Shown: in pieces, positions 44,990 to 54,174 of the stretch
Layout: the number at the start of each line of letters is the position of its first letter
How positions within the stretch are numbered: the stretch's first letter is position 1
From: Acidimicrobiia bacterium
GTDB taxonomy: Bacteria; Acidobacteriota; Vicinamibacteria; Vicinamibacterales; CAVVIG01
Direction: 5' to 3'
Length of the DNA: 64,000 bases
NCBI GenBank assembly: GCA_016871175.1
Contig: VFZL01000003.1
Span: forward strand, 124,001 to 188,000
The notes under the pieces: model-generated
What the model was told of the DNA's origin: nothing
What the model saw: the letters and a program-made list of their open reading frames with translations, nothing else
Database searches by the model: none
Position numbers and translations under genes: made by a program

Positions 44990-46432
44990 ATGAAGCACCG
45001 ATCGATGCCACCCCGTAACGTGGCCCTTTCGCGCCTGAACCGAGGGGCCTGTGCCACCATCACGCTGCTCCTGGGTTCGCTCGTGGCGGCGCAGGTCGCG
45101 CCTGGCCCGGCCGTGAATCCTCGCGCCGTGTGGTCCGAGCCACCCGAAGCCTTCACGTCGCGCGTCGTCGCCAGCGGATTCGAAGATCCATGGGACGTGG
45201 CGTGGGGACCTGATGGTTTCCTCTGGCTGACCGAACGCATCGGCAAACGCGTGGTCCGCGTCAATCCGACCGATGGCACACGGCATGTCGCCGTCACAAT
45301 CGACGAGGTCTACCAGAAGTTGGCGCAGGACGGCCTGCTCGGTATGGCGCTGCACCCGCAGCTACTCCGAGGCACCAACCATGTGTACGTCATGTACACC
45401 TACGATGCGGACGCAGGTCCTGAGGCGCTCCAGCGGGCGAAGATCCGGCGCTACACGTACGATCCGGCGTCACAGCTCCTCACGGAGCCTGTCGATCTAC
45501 TCGCCGACATTCCGCACGGGCCGGACCACGGTGCGAGTCGGATCGTTTTCGGGCCAGACGGCAAGCTCTACGCGAGCCGCGGCGATCACGGGTCGAACTT
45601 CTTAGCCTATTACTGCGTCCCCATCCGGTCACAGGAGCTGCCGACGGCGGCAGACATCAACGCTCGAAACTGGCAAGGCTACGAAGGCAAGATCCTGCGG
45701 CTGAATCTCGATGGGTCGATCCCGGACGACAACCCGGTCCTCGCGGGAGTTCGAAGCCACGTGTTCAGCTACGGCCATCGCAATCCACAGGGGATGGCGT
45801 TCGGACCGGACAATCGGCTCTACGCGTCTGAGCACGGACAAGACACCGACGATGAAGTGAATCGCATCGAGGCCGGCCGCAACTACGGCTGGCCCCTGAT
45901 TGCAGGATATCGTGACAATCGCTACTACACGTATGCGAACTGGTCGGCCTCGTCGCCGACGCCGTGTGCCAGCCTCAAGTACAGCCGAGACGTTCCCGAC
46001 ACGGTGCCGCGGGCGAAGGAGTCGGACGTGAAACTGCGCGACTTCACGCCACCGCTCAAGACGTTCTTCACGGTGCCGAGCACCTACAGTCAGCGGACGA
46101 TTGGCAACGCGACCGCCGCGCTCGCCGGACTCGACGTGTACACCTCACGGGCCATTCCTGGTTGGAATCCGTCGATTCTCGTAGCCGGCATGATCAGCGG
46201 CGTCATCTTCCGCATGCCACTGCATGCCAGCAAGGAGCTACCTCTGACGTACTTCAAGGCACAGGATCGCTATCGCGACCTCGCCATCGCGCCCGATGGC
46301 CAGAGGATCTACGTCGTGACGGACTTGGAGGGTCGGACGCTGACCGCATCCGGTGAGATCACGACAAACCTGGCCCACCTAGGATCGCTGCTGGAGTTCA
46401 CGTACGCGGGGAGGCGAGGAAGAACACAGTAG
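44990..46432 (+). CDS. PQQ-dependent aldose sugar dehydrogenase (sorbosone/GdhB type)
   Basis: A 480-residue protein. The start at ATG 44990 (or 45005) has a weak ribosome-binding site. The six-bladed propeller shows FEDPWDVAWGPDGFLWLTERIG, QDGLLGMALHPQL, PHGPDHGASRIVFGPDGKLY, SYGHRNPQGMAFGPDNRLY and SEHGQDTDDEVN; the last, with GHRNPQG, forms the PQQ and calcium site of soluble glucose dehydrogenase. It should oxidise aldoses in the periplasm. Confidence 0.92.
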   Translation: MKHRSMPPRNVALSRLNRGACATITLLLGSLVAAQVAPGPAVNPRAVWSEPPEAFTSRVVASGFEDPWDVAWGPDGFLWLTERIGKRVVRVNPTDGTRHVAVTIDEVYQKLAQDGLLGMALHPQLLRGTNHVYVMYTYDADAGPEALQRAKIRRYTYDPASQLLTEPVDLLADIPHGPDHGASRIVFGPDGKLYASRGDHGSNFLAYYCVPIRSQELPTAADINARNWQGYEGKILRLNLDGSIPDDNPVLAGVRSHVFSYGHRNPQGMAFGPDNRLYASEHGQDTDDEVNRIEAGRNYGWPLIAGYRDNRYYTYANWSASSPTPCASLKYSRDVPDTVPRAKESDVKLRDFTPPLKTFFTVPSTYSQRTIGNATAALAGLDVYTSRAIPGWNPSILVAGMISGVIFRMPLHASKELPLTYFKAQDRYRDLAIAPDGQRIYVVTDLEGRTLTASGEITTNLAHLGSLLEFTYAGRRGRTQ

Positions 46433-46500
46433 CGGTCGGAATGTCCCACGGCGAGATGGCGTCGGCCATCGTCCGCTCCGGACGAGCGCTTCGCTCTCGC

Positions 46501-47688
46501 CTAGCCGAAGGCGTACACCATGCCGTCCTGTGCGCCGATCACAATCCGCCCGGCAGCGACGGCGGGTGATCCGGTGAGTGCACCGCCGGTGGTGAACTCC
46601 CAAATCTTCTTGCCGGTGGTGACGTCGATCACGTAGAAGCGGTTGTCACCTGAGCCGATGTAGACCCTGTCGCCGGCGACAACGGGCGACGAGTCGACGC
46701 GTGCGCGAGTGGCGAAGGTCCAGAGTGGCTTTCCGCTCGTCGCGTCCAGCGCACGGATCATCTTGTCGCGCCCGCCCAGGATGACCTTGCCGTCTGCGAG
46801 CGCTGCCGACGAGTAGTAAGGAAACTTCCGCTCCGGATCCGAGTAGCGCCAGATGATTGCTCGCGCCTTCAGGTCGAGCGCAAGCACCTCGTTCTCGAAC
46901 GTGCCGAAGTACGCACGGTCGCCCGTCACGACGGGAGATGCCCCGGTGTAGGCACCCGACTCGATCGAGTACATCTCCTTGCCGTCAGCGATGCGAATCG
47001 CCCGAAAGATCGCGTCACAGCCGGCGACGAACGTCAGGCCACCATGCACGGCCGGCGTGGCGTGAACCTGGCCGTTCGTCAGCACCTTCCAGCGTTGCGT
47101 GCCCTTCTTCGCGTCGACGGCATACAGGTGGCCGTCGTACGAGCCGAAGAGCACGATGCCGTCGGTCACCGTCGGCGAGGACTTGATCTCGGACGTGGTC
47201 TTGAAGGTCCACAGGCCCTTGCCGTCGGCCGCATTGACCGCATGCAGGATGCCCCCGAGATCGCCGACATAGACGACGCCATCAGCAACCGCAGGCGACG
47301 ATTCACCGAAGAGGTTGTTGTTCGCTGCCTTGTATTTCCATCTGACCACACCGGACGACAGATCGAGCGCGATGAGCTCTCCGTCACCGCTGCTGACGTA
47401 GACGACACCTCCCGCGATCGCGGGCGTCGATTCGACGGTCTCCCCCGCTTGATACGACCAGAGGAGCTTGAGCGAATCCGGAGGCGTGCTGAGCGATCGG
47501 CCGGTCTGTTGATAGCTGCCTCGGAAGCTGCGCCATTCGCCCGCCGGTGATGCGGACGTATCGCCGGCAGGCGCCGACGCCTGGGCCGTCAGCCGACTTG
47601 AACCGAGGGCCCCGACCGCACCGATGACACCGGTCACTCCCAGCACAACGAGGAAGAGCGGCGACCTGTGCAGCAGCCTCATGGTCAT
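46501..47688 (-). CDS. PQQ-like (BamB-type) eight-bladed propeller
   Basis: A 395-residue protein. The ATG at 47688 overlaps the stop of the upstream gene (ATGA). A membrane or signal helix (FLVVLGVTGVIGAVGAL) is followed by repeated blades with VVYVSSGDGELIALDLSSGVVRW, GVVYVGDLGGILHAVN, GSYDGHLYAVDAKKG and VYIGSGDNRFYVIDVTTGKK. The conserved W-docking motif of PQQ enzymes is present, but no catalytic residues are visible. Third gene of a three-propeller operon. Confidence 0.88.
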   Translation of the reverse strand: MTMRLLHRSPLFLVVLGVTGVIGAVGALGSSRLTAQASAPAGDTSASPAGEWRSFRGSYQQTGRSLSTPPDSLKLLWSYQAGETVESTPAIAGGVVYVSSGDGELIALDLSSGVVRWKYKAANNNLFGESSPAVADGVVYVGDLGGILHAVNAADGKGLWTFKTTSEIKSSPTVTDGIVLFGSYDGHLYAVDAKKGTQRWKVLTNGQVHATPAVHGGLTFVAGCDAIFRAIRIADGKEMYSIESGAYTGASPVVTGDRAYFGTFENEVLALDLKARAIIWRYSDPERKFPYYSSAALADGKVILGGRDKMIRALDATSGKPLWTFATRARVDSSPVVAGDRVYIGSGDNRFYVIDVTTGKKIWEFTTGGALTGSPAVAAGRIVIGAQDGMVYAFG

Positions 47689-49115
47689 TTCATCGCAAGC
47701 GCGAACAACTTCGTCCGGTTGTTCAGATACAACGTCCCGTTCGCCGGGACCGGGGTCGCATAGATCGCGCTCCCCATGTTCATCTCGTGCAACACCTTCA
47801 TCTGTTTGCCTGCCTGGAGGACGACAACGTCGCCGTCCTCGTCGCCGAGGTAGACGCGTCCGTCGATCACCATGGGCGAGCCCCAGACGGCCGCCAACAC
47901 GTCGTGCACCCAGTACTCCTGCCCGGTCTTCGCGTCGATGCAGTGGAGGAAGCCGCTGAAGTCCGCGATGTAGATCAAGCCGTCGGCGATCGCAGCGGTC
48001 GAGACGGACCGTCGGATCTTGTCGAAGTGGAACACGACGCCGGACTTCGTGATGTCACCCCGCTTGGTCGCATCGATCGCGTAGAAGTGCCCAACGCCCT
48101 CACCATGTTCCGGATCCTGGCCGTTCGCGATGTACACCTTGTCCTCGTAGACGACCGGCGTCCCGATGATCTCGTTTCGCGTGCGCGGCCAGACCGAATC
48201 CTTCGGGTTGGTGTCGAACTCCCACAGCTTCTTCCCGCTCTCGGCCTCGTAGCCGCGGACCCAGCCATCGCCCTGCGCCGACACGACCTGCACCACACCG
48301 CCGATCCGACCGACCGCTGGTGTCGACCACTGCCCGTGGAGGATGCGCTCCTCCACCGAGTTGTCCTCCCATACGAGCTTCCCGGTGTTCTTGTTCAATG
48401 CGATGATGGCTGGCGCCTTCGGTGACGGCACGTTGACGTGGCTCTCGTCCTGTCCGTTCGACGTCGAGACGAAGAGCAGGTCGCCGTACACAACCGGGGA
48501 TGAGTTCGACATGTTGTGCGGATAGGAGCCGACCTCCTCCATCATGTCGAAGGCCCAGATCACGTCCGCATCGTTCTGCCCGGTGAGCTTCTCGTTGGTC
48601 ACCGGCCCGTCGTTCTCGTTGTCGCGAAACCCTTCGATGTCGACGCAGAATACGACGCCGCGGTTGCTGACGTAGTAGACCTTCTTGTTCTCGACCAGCG
48701 GAGATGAGGCGACACCTTGGAACGGCCAGTCATTCGCTCGACCCGATTCCAGCTTCGCGTGCGCATGCTGCCAGAGGAACTGACCGTCCGACTCACGGAA
48801 CGCCATCAGCACGCCGCGGTCGCCAGCCTGGTTCTTGTCGCGGACCAACTCGTTGTTCGTCCCGACGAGCACCGTGCCGTTCGCGACGACCGGGTTGCCG
48901 TAGCTCTGCGACCCGAGGTCGGCCACCCACTTCACGTTCTTCTTGGACTGGACGTCCCACTCCGCCGGCAGTCCCTTCATGTTGGAAACCATGTTTCGGT
49001 CCGCCGTGCCGCCCCACATGGGCCAGTCGCCGGTTCCTGCGGGCTCTGAGGCCCCCATGTGTGCGGTGGTGGCGGCGGCAACGAGCCACGCCGCCGCAGT
49101 GAGTGCACGCTTCAT
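47685..49115 (-). CDS. PQQ-like beta-propeller protein
   Basis: A 476-residue protein starting at ATG 49115 after AGGAG. After a signal peptide, GDWPMWGGTADRN is the common first-blade motif; blades continue as KVYYVSNRGVVFCVDIEG, PAIIALNKNTGKLVWED, KVYIANGQDPEHGEG and FLHCIDAKTGQEYW. The end GTLYLNNRTKLFALAMK closes the propeller. Second gene of the operon; 12 bases after the first and overlapping the third. Confidence 0.9.
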   Translation of the reverse strand: MKRALTAAAWLVAAATTAHMGASEPAGTGDWPMWGGTADRNMVSNMKGLPAEWDVQSKKNVKWVADLGSQSYGNPVVANGTVLVGTNNELVRDKNQAGDRGVLMAFRESDGQFLWQHAHAKLESGRANDWPFQGVASSPLVENKKVYYVSNRGVVFCVDIEGFRDNENDGPVTNEKLTGQNDADVIWAFDMMEEVGSYPHNMSNSSPVVYGDLLFVSTSNGQDESHVNVPSPKAPAIIALNKNTGKLVWEDNSVEERILHGQWSTPAVGRIGGVVQVVSAQGDGWVRGYEAESGKKLWEFDTNPKDSVWPRTRNEIIGTPVVYEDKVYIANGQDPEHGEGVGHFYAIDATKRGDITKSGVVFHFDKIRRSVSTAAIADGLIYIADFSGFLHCIDAKTGQEYWVHDVLAAVWGSPMVIDGRVYLGDEDGDVVVLQAGKQMKVLHEMNMGSAIYATPVPANGTLYLNNRTKLFALAMK

Positions 49116-49127
49116 GATCCTCGACTC

Positions 49128-51350
49128 CTACTGGTTCTTCGTCAGCGAGACGTTGTCGACATAGGCCCCGAACTGGGCGTCGATGAAGAACCCAGGAGCC
49201 CCTTGACGATTCCCGATCGGGTCGACCTTTTCGATCGTCCAGGCCGCCGGCTCGGGTTCGCCCGTCGGCCACGCCTTCCCCTGGGCCCGCACCTGCCCGT
49301 TGGGCAGGTTCTCGACCCGTAGCTTCAAGTGATACCACGCGTCGGGCTTCCACGCGAACGGCACCGTCACCGTTCGCTGCGTCTCCGGCTCCCACGGCTC
49401 GATCTTCAGCCGCTGCGAGTTGCCGTACAGGACGAGCGAGTAGCGCTGCGCCGTGATGCCCACGTCCCCTTGCTGCCGGCGACGCGTCGACGCCCGCACA
49501 TCGGCTTCGAAGGTATAGTTCGACCAGCTCGTCGGTCCGATGAACGCCCGGATGCGCTTGAACAGCGTGTCGTCTGGCGCTTTCTGCAGCACTTTCTGCC
49601 CATCCAGCGTCGTCACGGTCATCTTACCGGCCGTCATGTTGACCCAGCCCGGAGGCGACGCACCGTCCGCGTAGGAGTCGAACGTCTCTTTCCAGGGCAT
49701 CGGACGCACGACGCGCACGCGCGACTGTCCAGTCAGCGATCCGACGGTAGCCTTGACGAGACCTGCCTGCTCGGCCGGATCCGCGGCAACTTTGAACGAG
49801 CCGTTGTCGACGGTCCCTTTCAATCCTTCCAGCGACCACTGCGCCGGTTCTTCACGCAGGAACCGGCCCTTGGCATCGAACAGGCGAGCCGACATCTTGA
49901 TCGTCTGTCCGGGCTCGACGACGAGCTCGGTCGGGACCACCTGGACGTGCGCCGGTGGGCCCTCGCCGGTCACTGCAGGCTCGTCCACGGCGTACCCGCT
50001 GGGCGAGGTCGGCTTCCGCGACCCAATCGCGTAGATCGCGTCGCTCGAGACGAAGAAGATGCGCCCGCGGGAGATCGCAGCGCCTGCCAGGATCTGCTCC
50101 GGCGTGCCCTCGGATCCGCAGCAGCTGTTCGTGCTGACCGGCAGCGCCACGGCGCTCAGGACTTCACCCTTGTCGAGTCGCGGGCGGACGATGAAGAACT
50201 TGCCGCCGTCGGTGCCGACGAAGATCTTGCCGTCGGCCATCACGGGCGGCGCCTTTTGCGCCGTGCCCAGGGCCAGCTCCCAGAGCAACGTGCCCTTTTC
50301 GACTTCGTAAGCGTGGAGCGTCGACCCGCCGTCGATTTGATACAGTCGACCGCCCTCCAGCAGCGGCGAGGAGAACGAGAATTCGATGCCCTTCACGGCC
50401 CACTGCGGCATCTTGATGTCACCGGTCTGCGACCCGTCGATCGACGCGAGCAGACCCATCTCGTTGCCATCGAGGTTCTCGTCACCGTGAGAGACAAGCA
50501 CGGAGTTGTTGTTCACGACCACGCCCGTGTTGATCGCGCGCTTGGATGCGACGTAGCTCCACACCTTCTCGCCCGTCTGGGGTTTGATGGCGTGCACGGC
50601 TCCGTCACCAAGACCCGCGATCAGCAGCCGCATGCCGTTGATCGTCGCGATGAGCGGGGCGGCGTACGCCGTGTCATAGGGACGGCCACCGGGATTCGCA
50701 ACGTACACGACATCGCCCGTGCGCTTGTCGAGCGCCATGATTCGATGCGCACGGTTCCCGGACGTACCCCAGTTCGACACGGCCGCGGCGACGATCACGA
50801 GGTTGCCATCCACCAGCGGCGACATCGTCCGGCCGCCGTGAGTAGTGAACGCGGCGAACTCCTCACCAAACGAGCGCTCCCACAGCAGCTTCCCGTCCTT
50901 GCTGAGCGCGATGACCTGGGCACCACCGCTCAGCGCATAGACGTTCCCCGTCTCGGGGTCGATGGCCGGGGACGCCCAGGCGATGCGATGCGACGGCACG
51001 TCGCTCTGGAACAGGTTGAACTTGTATTCCCAGATGACCTTGCCGGTGTCCGTGTCGAGCGCCATCACACGCTCTTGGAGGTCCGGCCCGCGGCTTGACG
51101 GGTTCTGGACGTACAGGCGATTCCCCATCACGACGGGCGCCGAACGGCCGCCGTACGGCGCGCGCCACACGAAGTTTTCGCCGTTGACCGTCCACTTCTC
51201 GATGAGGCCGGTCTCCCGCGACTTCCCATCGCGGTTGGGACCTCGCATCTCGGGCCAGTCGCCGACCGGCACATGTCGCGGCCCCTGAGCAGACAGCGTG
51301 ACGCCAATGGCCACGACCACGAACGTCGGTACAATGAAGCTTTTCACCAT
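49128..51350 (-). CDS. PQQ-like propeller fused to a C-terminal LamG-like beta-sandwich
   Basis: A 740-residue protein, the largest of the operon. Residues about 25-450 form a propeller starting GDWPEMRGPNRDGKS, with VMALDTDTGKVIWEYKF and LIAGLGDGAVHAIKPQTGEKVW. An Ig-like segment follows (VVPTELVVEPGQTIKMSARL). The last 180 residues (ETFDSYADGASPPGW, YTFEADVRA, WYHLKLRVENL, FFIDAQFGAYVDNVSL) resemble LamG/concanavalin-like carbohydrate-binding sandwiches. It may recognise a surface glycan. ATG 51350 follows AAGGG. Confidence 0.87.
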   Translation of the reverse strand: MVKSFIVPTFVVVAIGVTLSAQGPRHVPVGDWPEMRGPNRDGKSRETGLIEKWTVNGENFVWRAPYGGRSAPVVMGNRLYVQNPSSRGPDLQERVMALDTDTGKVIWEYKFNLFQSDVPSHRIAWASPAIDPETGNVYALSGGAQVIALSKDGKLLWERSFGEEFAAFTTHGGRTMSPLVDGNLVIVAAAVSNWGTSGNRAHRIMALDKRTGDVVYVANPGGRPYDTAYAAPLIATINGMRLLIAGLGDGAVHAIKPQTGEKVWSYVASKRAINTGVVVNNNSVLVSHGDENLDGNEMGLLASIDGSQTGDIKMPQWAVKGIEFSFSSPLLEGGRLYQIDGGSTLHAYEVEKGTLLWELALGTAQKAPPVMADGKIFVGTDGGKFFIVRPRLDKGEVLSAVALPVSTNSCCGSEGTPEQILAGAAISRGRIFFVSSDAIYAIGSRKPTSPSGYAVDEPAVTGEGPPAHVQVVPTELVVEPGQTIKMSARLFDAKGRFLREEPAQWSLEGLKGTVDNGSFKVAADPAEQAGLVKATVGSLTGQSRVRVVRPMPWKETFDSYADGASPPGWVNMTAGKMTVTTLDGQKVLQKAPDDTLFKRIRAFIGPTSWSNYTFEADVRASTRRRQQGDVGITAQRYSLVLYGNSQRLKIEPWEPETQRTVTVPFAWKPDAWYHLKLRVENLPNGQVRAQGKAWPTGEPEPAAWTIEKVDPIGNRQGAPGFFIDAQFGAYVDNVSLTKNQ

Positions 51351-51466
51351 GGACAGCCCTTCGAATCGACCGCGCCCAGGCGCCGACCCCGTCCGTTCGA
51401 GCGGTTGATCGACGCGAACCTCGCGGCCAACTCGACGCGGTTGGCCACAGGAACGCGCTCCGAGGG

Positions 51467-51472
51467 TATTCT
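51467..51472 (+). promoter_or_regulatory. TATTCT -10-like element
   Basis: It ends nine bases before ATG 51482. A TTGGCC at 51441-51446 could be a weak -35 at 20 bases. Confidence 0.35.
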
Positions 51473-51481
51473 AGCCTCACT

Positions 51482-52744
51482 ATGACAAGCAGGCGAGGCG
51501 GCGGCGTACGACCCGTCCGATGGACGATCCTCGGCGTGACGGCTGTGTTGTTGAGCCACGTCGTGAGCGCGGGCGCGGGCGACGACTGGCCGCAGTGGCG
51601 CGGACCGGCCCGCACCGGCGTGTCCACCGAGACGGGACTCCTACGCCAGTGGCCGGCCGGCGGACCGCCGCTCGTGTGGACCGCGCGCGATCTCGGCGAG
51701 GGATACGGGTCGGTGGCCGTGTCTGGAGGCCGCGTCTTCGTCCAGGGCCTGCGCAAGGGCCAGAGCATCATCTCGGCGATCGACCTGGCAGATGGTCGGG
51801 GCGTCTGGTCCAAGGCGCTGGGACCCGGCGCTGAGAGCGACCGCGGGTCCGGCCCCAGGGGCACGCCCACGGTCGATGGTGACCGGGTGTACGTGTTGTC
51901 CGAGAACGGTGATCTGTATTGCCTGAGACCGGACGGCACCGAAGTGTGGAAGAAGAACATCCTGCGCGAGTTCAGGGGCCAGAACCTCCCGTGGCTGATC
52001 AGCGAGTCGCCGCTCGTCGACGGGAATCGGCTCATCGTCACGCCTGGCGGTCGCGGAGCCGGCATGGTCGCGCTCGACAAGATGACCGGGGCGACGCTGT
52101 GGACCAGCAAGGACCTGAGCGACGAAGCCGCGTACTCGTCGCCGATCGCGGCCGACGTACAAGGCGTGCGGATCTACATGACCTACACCGCCGAGGCTGC
52201 CGTCGGCGTGCGGGCGTCCGACGGGAAGTTGATGTTCAAACACCGCCAGGTCGCGAACAACACCGCCAACGTCGCCACGCCGGTGTTCTTCGACAACAAG
52301 GTCTTCTTCTCGTCCGACTACGGCACGGGTGGTGCGCTGCTCGGCCTGCGCGCCGAGAACGGCGAGGTTCGGGCGCAGGAGATCTACTTCACGCGTGAGA
52401 TGCAGAACCATCACGGCGGCGTGCTCCTGCTGGACGGCTACCTGTACGGTTACAACAACGCCATCCTCACCTGCCTCGAGTTCGCCACCGGCAAGATGAT
52501 GTGGCGCAACCGCTCGGTCGGCAAAGGAGCAATCACCGCAGCGGATGGACGGCTCTACGTCGTGTCCGAGGACCATGTCGTCGGTCTCGTGGAGGCGACA
52601 CCAAGCGGCTACAAAGAGCACGGCCGCTTCTCGATCCAGGATCTCGGTCCCCCCTCGTGGGCCCATCTAGTGGTCAGCAATGGGCATCTCTTCGTCCGAA
52701 ACGACAATCTGCTCCTGAAGTACGCCGTTAGAGCGAAGCCGTGA
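51482..52744 (+). CDS. PQQ-like beta-propeller protein
   Basis: A 420-residue protein divergent from the three-propeller operon. A signal peptide is followed by GDDWPQWRGPARTGVSTETG, the standard first-blade signature, then VFVQGLRKGQSIISAIDLADGRG, DRVYVLSENGDLYCL and TPGGRGAGMVALDKMTGATLW. Several KPxLxW-type strands are intact. No ribosome-binding site; a -10-like hexamer suggests a leaderless mRNA. It ends in TGA overlapping the next start. Confidence 0.9.
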   Translation: MTSRRGGGVRPVRWTILGVTAVLLSHVVSAGAGDDWPQWRGPARTGVSTETGLLRQWPAGGPPLVWTARDLGEGYGSVAVSGGRVFVQGLRKGQSIISAIDLADGRGVWSKALGPGAESDRGSGPRGTPTVDGDRVYVLSENGDLYCLRPDGTEVWKKNILREFRGQNLPWLISESPLVDGNRLIVTPGGRGAGMVALDKMTGATLWTSKDLSDEAAYSSPIAADVQGVRIYMTYTAEAAVGVRASDGKLMFKHRQVANNTANVATPVFFDNKVFFSSDYGTGGALLGLRAENGEVRAQEIYFTREMQNHHGGVLLLDGYLYGYNNAILTCLEFATGKMMWRNRSVGKGAITAADGRLYVVSEDHVVGLVEATPSGYKEHGRFSIQDLGPPSWAHLVVSNGHLFVRNDNLLLKYAVRAKP

Positions 52745-53463
52745 ACCGGAAGAGGAAGCTGGCGATCATGCCCAGTGCTGCAGCGCCCAGACACCCCTCA
52801 GCCGGATCACCGGCGAGGGAGCTATCCAGCTCTCACCGCTTCACCGGGTTCTCTCGGGCGACGTTCGCCTTCTTCAAGGACCTCGCGGCGCACAACAATC
52901 GGGAGTGGTTGCAGGCCCGCAAGGCGATGTTCGAGGAGACGTGTCAGGCCCCGCTGAAGGCCCTGACTGCCGCGCTCGACCCACCCTTCGGGTCCGAACG
53001 CATCTCACGGATCTCTCGTGACATTCGATTCTCGAAGGACAAGTCGCCCTATCACACGCACATTTCTACGCGGATCGCGGGTTGCGTCATGTTCCTCTCG
53101 GCCGACGGGCTGTATGTCGGCACCGGGATCTACTTGCCTGACCCGCCCACCCTCCGCAAGCTGCGCGAGGCCGTGAATCGCGAAGCGTCGGGACGGGCCC
53201 TCGTCACTCTGGTGGCGGCGCTCAGACGGAAAGGATACACGGTCACGAGCCACGAGTCGCTGGCGTCGGCACCGCGTGGATTCCACGCGGATCATCCTCG
53301 ACTCGAGCTCCTACGCATGAAAGATATCCACGCGGGCCGCACACTGAAGCCGGCCGATCTCTCCACCACCGCGACGGTCGCCCGGGTGAACCGCATTCGC
53401 GCCGACGTGACCCCCCTGAGGGAGTGGCTGCTGCGCTACGTGGGAAACGAGAGCTGCGTGTGA
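52741..53463 (+). CDS. DUF2461 (TIGR02453) family protein
   Basis: A 240-residue protein; GTG 52741 overlaps the propeller stop (GTGA), with ATG 52768 as an alternative. Family motifs are FFKDLAAHNNREWLQARKAMFEE, RISRDIRFSKDKSPYHTHIS and LYVGTGIYLPDPPTL. Members are common and of unknown function; some occur in nucleotide or DNA-related contexts. The coupling to a secreted propeller appears accidental. Confidence 0.87.
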   Translation: MNRKRKLAIMPSAAAPRHPSAGSPARELSSSHRFTGFSRATFAFFKDLAAHNNREWLQARKAMFEETCQAPLKALTAALDPPFGSERISRISRDIRFSKDKSPYHTHISTRIAGCVMFLSADGLYVGTGIYLPDPPTLRKLREAVNREASGRALVTLVAALRRKGYTVTSHESLASAPRGFHADHPRLELLRMKDIHAGRTLKPADLSTTATVARVNRIRADVTPLREWLLRYVGNESCV

Positions 53464-53527
53464 GTCGCACGTCACGAGTGGAACGTCACAAGTCCTAGCG
53501 CCGGCGCGGTGAACGCGCCCATGTCGT

Positions 53528-54073
53528 ATGAGCCTTCGAGCGATCGAGCGGATCGAGACATCCCGCCTGCTGCTTCGCCAGCCGACTGCGGCCGACGCCG
53601 AAGCCATATTCAAGCGCTACGCGAGCGATGCCATCGTCACCGAGTACTTGGGCTGGCCGCGGCATCGTTCCATCGCGGACACATTCGCCTTCCTGGCCTT
53701 CTCCGACGCAGAGTGGGCGACGTGGCCGGTGGGTCCGTATCTGATCGCGTCGCGCGCCGATGGTCGCGTGCTGGGCAGCACCGGCCTTGCCTTTGAAGCG
53801 CCCACGGTCGCGGCGACCGGCTATGTGCTCGCACGGGACGCGTGGGGCCTCGGGTACGCGACAGAGGCGCTAGCCGTGATGGTGGGGGTGGCGCGGGAGG
53901 TCGGCGTCCATCGACTCTACGCGCTCTGCCATCCCGCGAATCCTGGATCGATTCGCGTTCTCGAGAAGTCCGCCTTCACGCTCGAAGCGCGGCTACCGCG
54001 ACACGCGCCGTTTCCCAATCTTGGCACCACCGAACCGCAGGACTGCCTCCGCTACGCACGAACCTTCCCCTGA
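53528..54073 (+). CDS. GNAT-family N-acetyltransferase (RimJ-like)
   Basis: A 181-residue protein. It opens with RLLLRQPTAADAEAIFKRYASD, the usual GNAT (RimJ/RimL) beginning. The acetyl-CoA loop appears as ARDAWGLGYATEAL, and VHRLYALCHPANPGSIRVLEKSAF covers the last conserved strand and helix. It probably acetylates a small molecule or protein N-terminus. Confidence 0.88.
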   Translation: MSLRAIERIETSRLLLRQPTAADAEAIFKRYASDAIVTEYLGWPRHRSIADTFAFLAFSDAEWATWPVGPYLIASRADGRVLGSTGLAFEAPTVAATGYVLARDAWGLGYATEALAVMVGVAREVGVHRLYALCHPANPGSIRVLEKSAFTLEARLPRHAPFPNLGTTEPQDCLRYARTFP

Positions 54074-54174
54074 AACCGGCGGGCCCTCACGCGGGGGTTC
54101 AGGCGAGGGTTCGCGCCCTCGACGGTCCTTCCAGCCGGGCGTGGCCTCTGAAGCCACCTGGCGCGGATTACGCC

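Noticed and set aside
49329-51098. 589-codon plus-strand open frame
   Set aside because: Antisense to a propeller gene with clear blade motifs; no signal or domain in the plus frame.
54104-54121. CGAGGG/CCCTCG hairpin between convergent genes as a terminator
   Set aside because: Only six base pairs and no T run; too weak to call.
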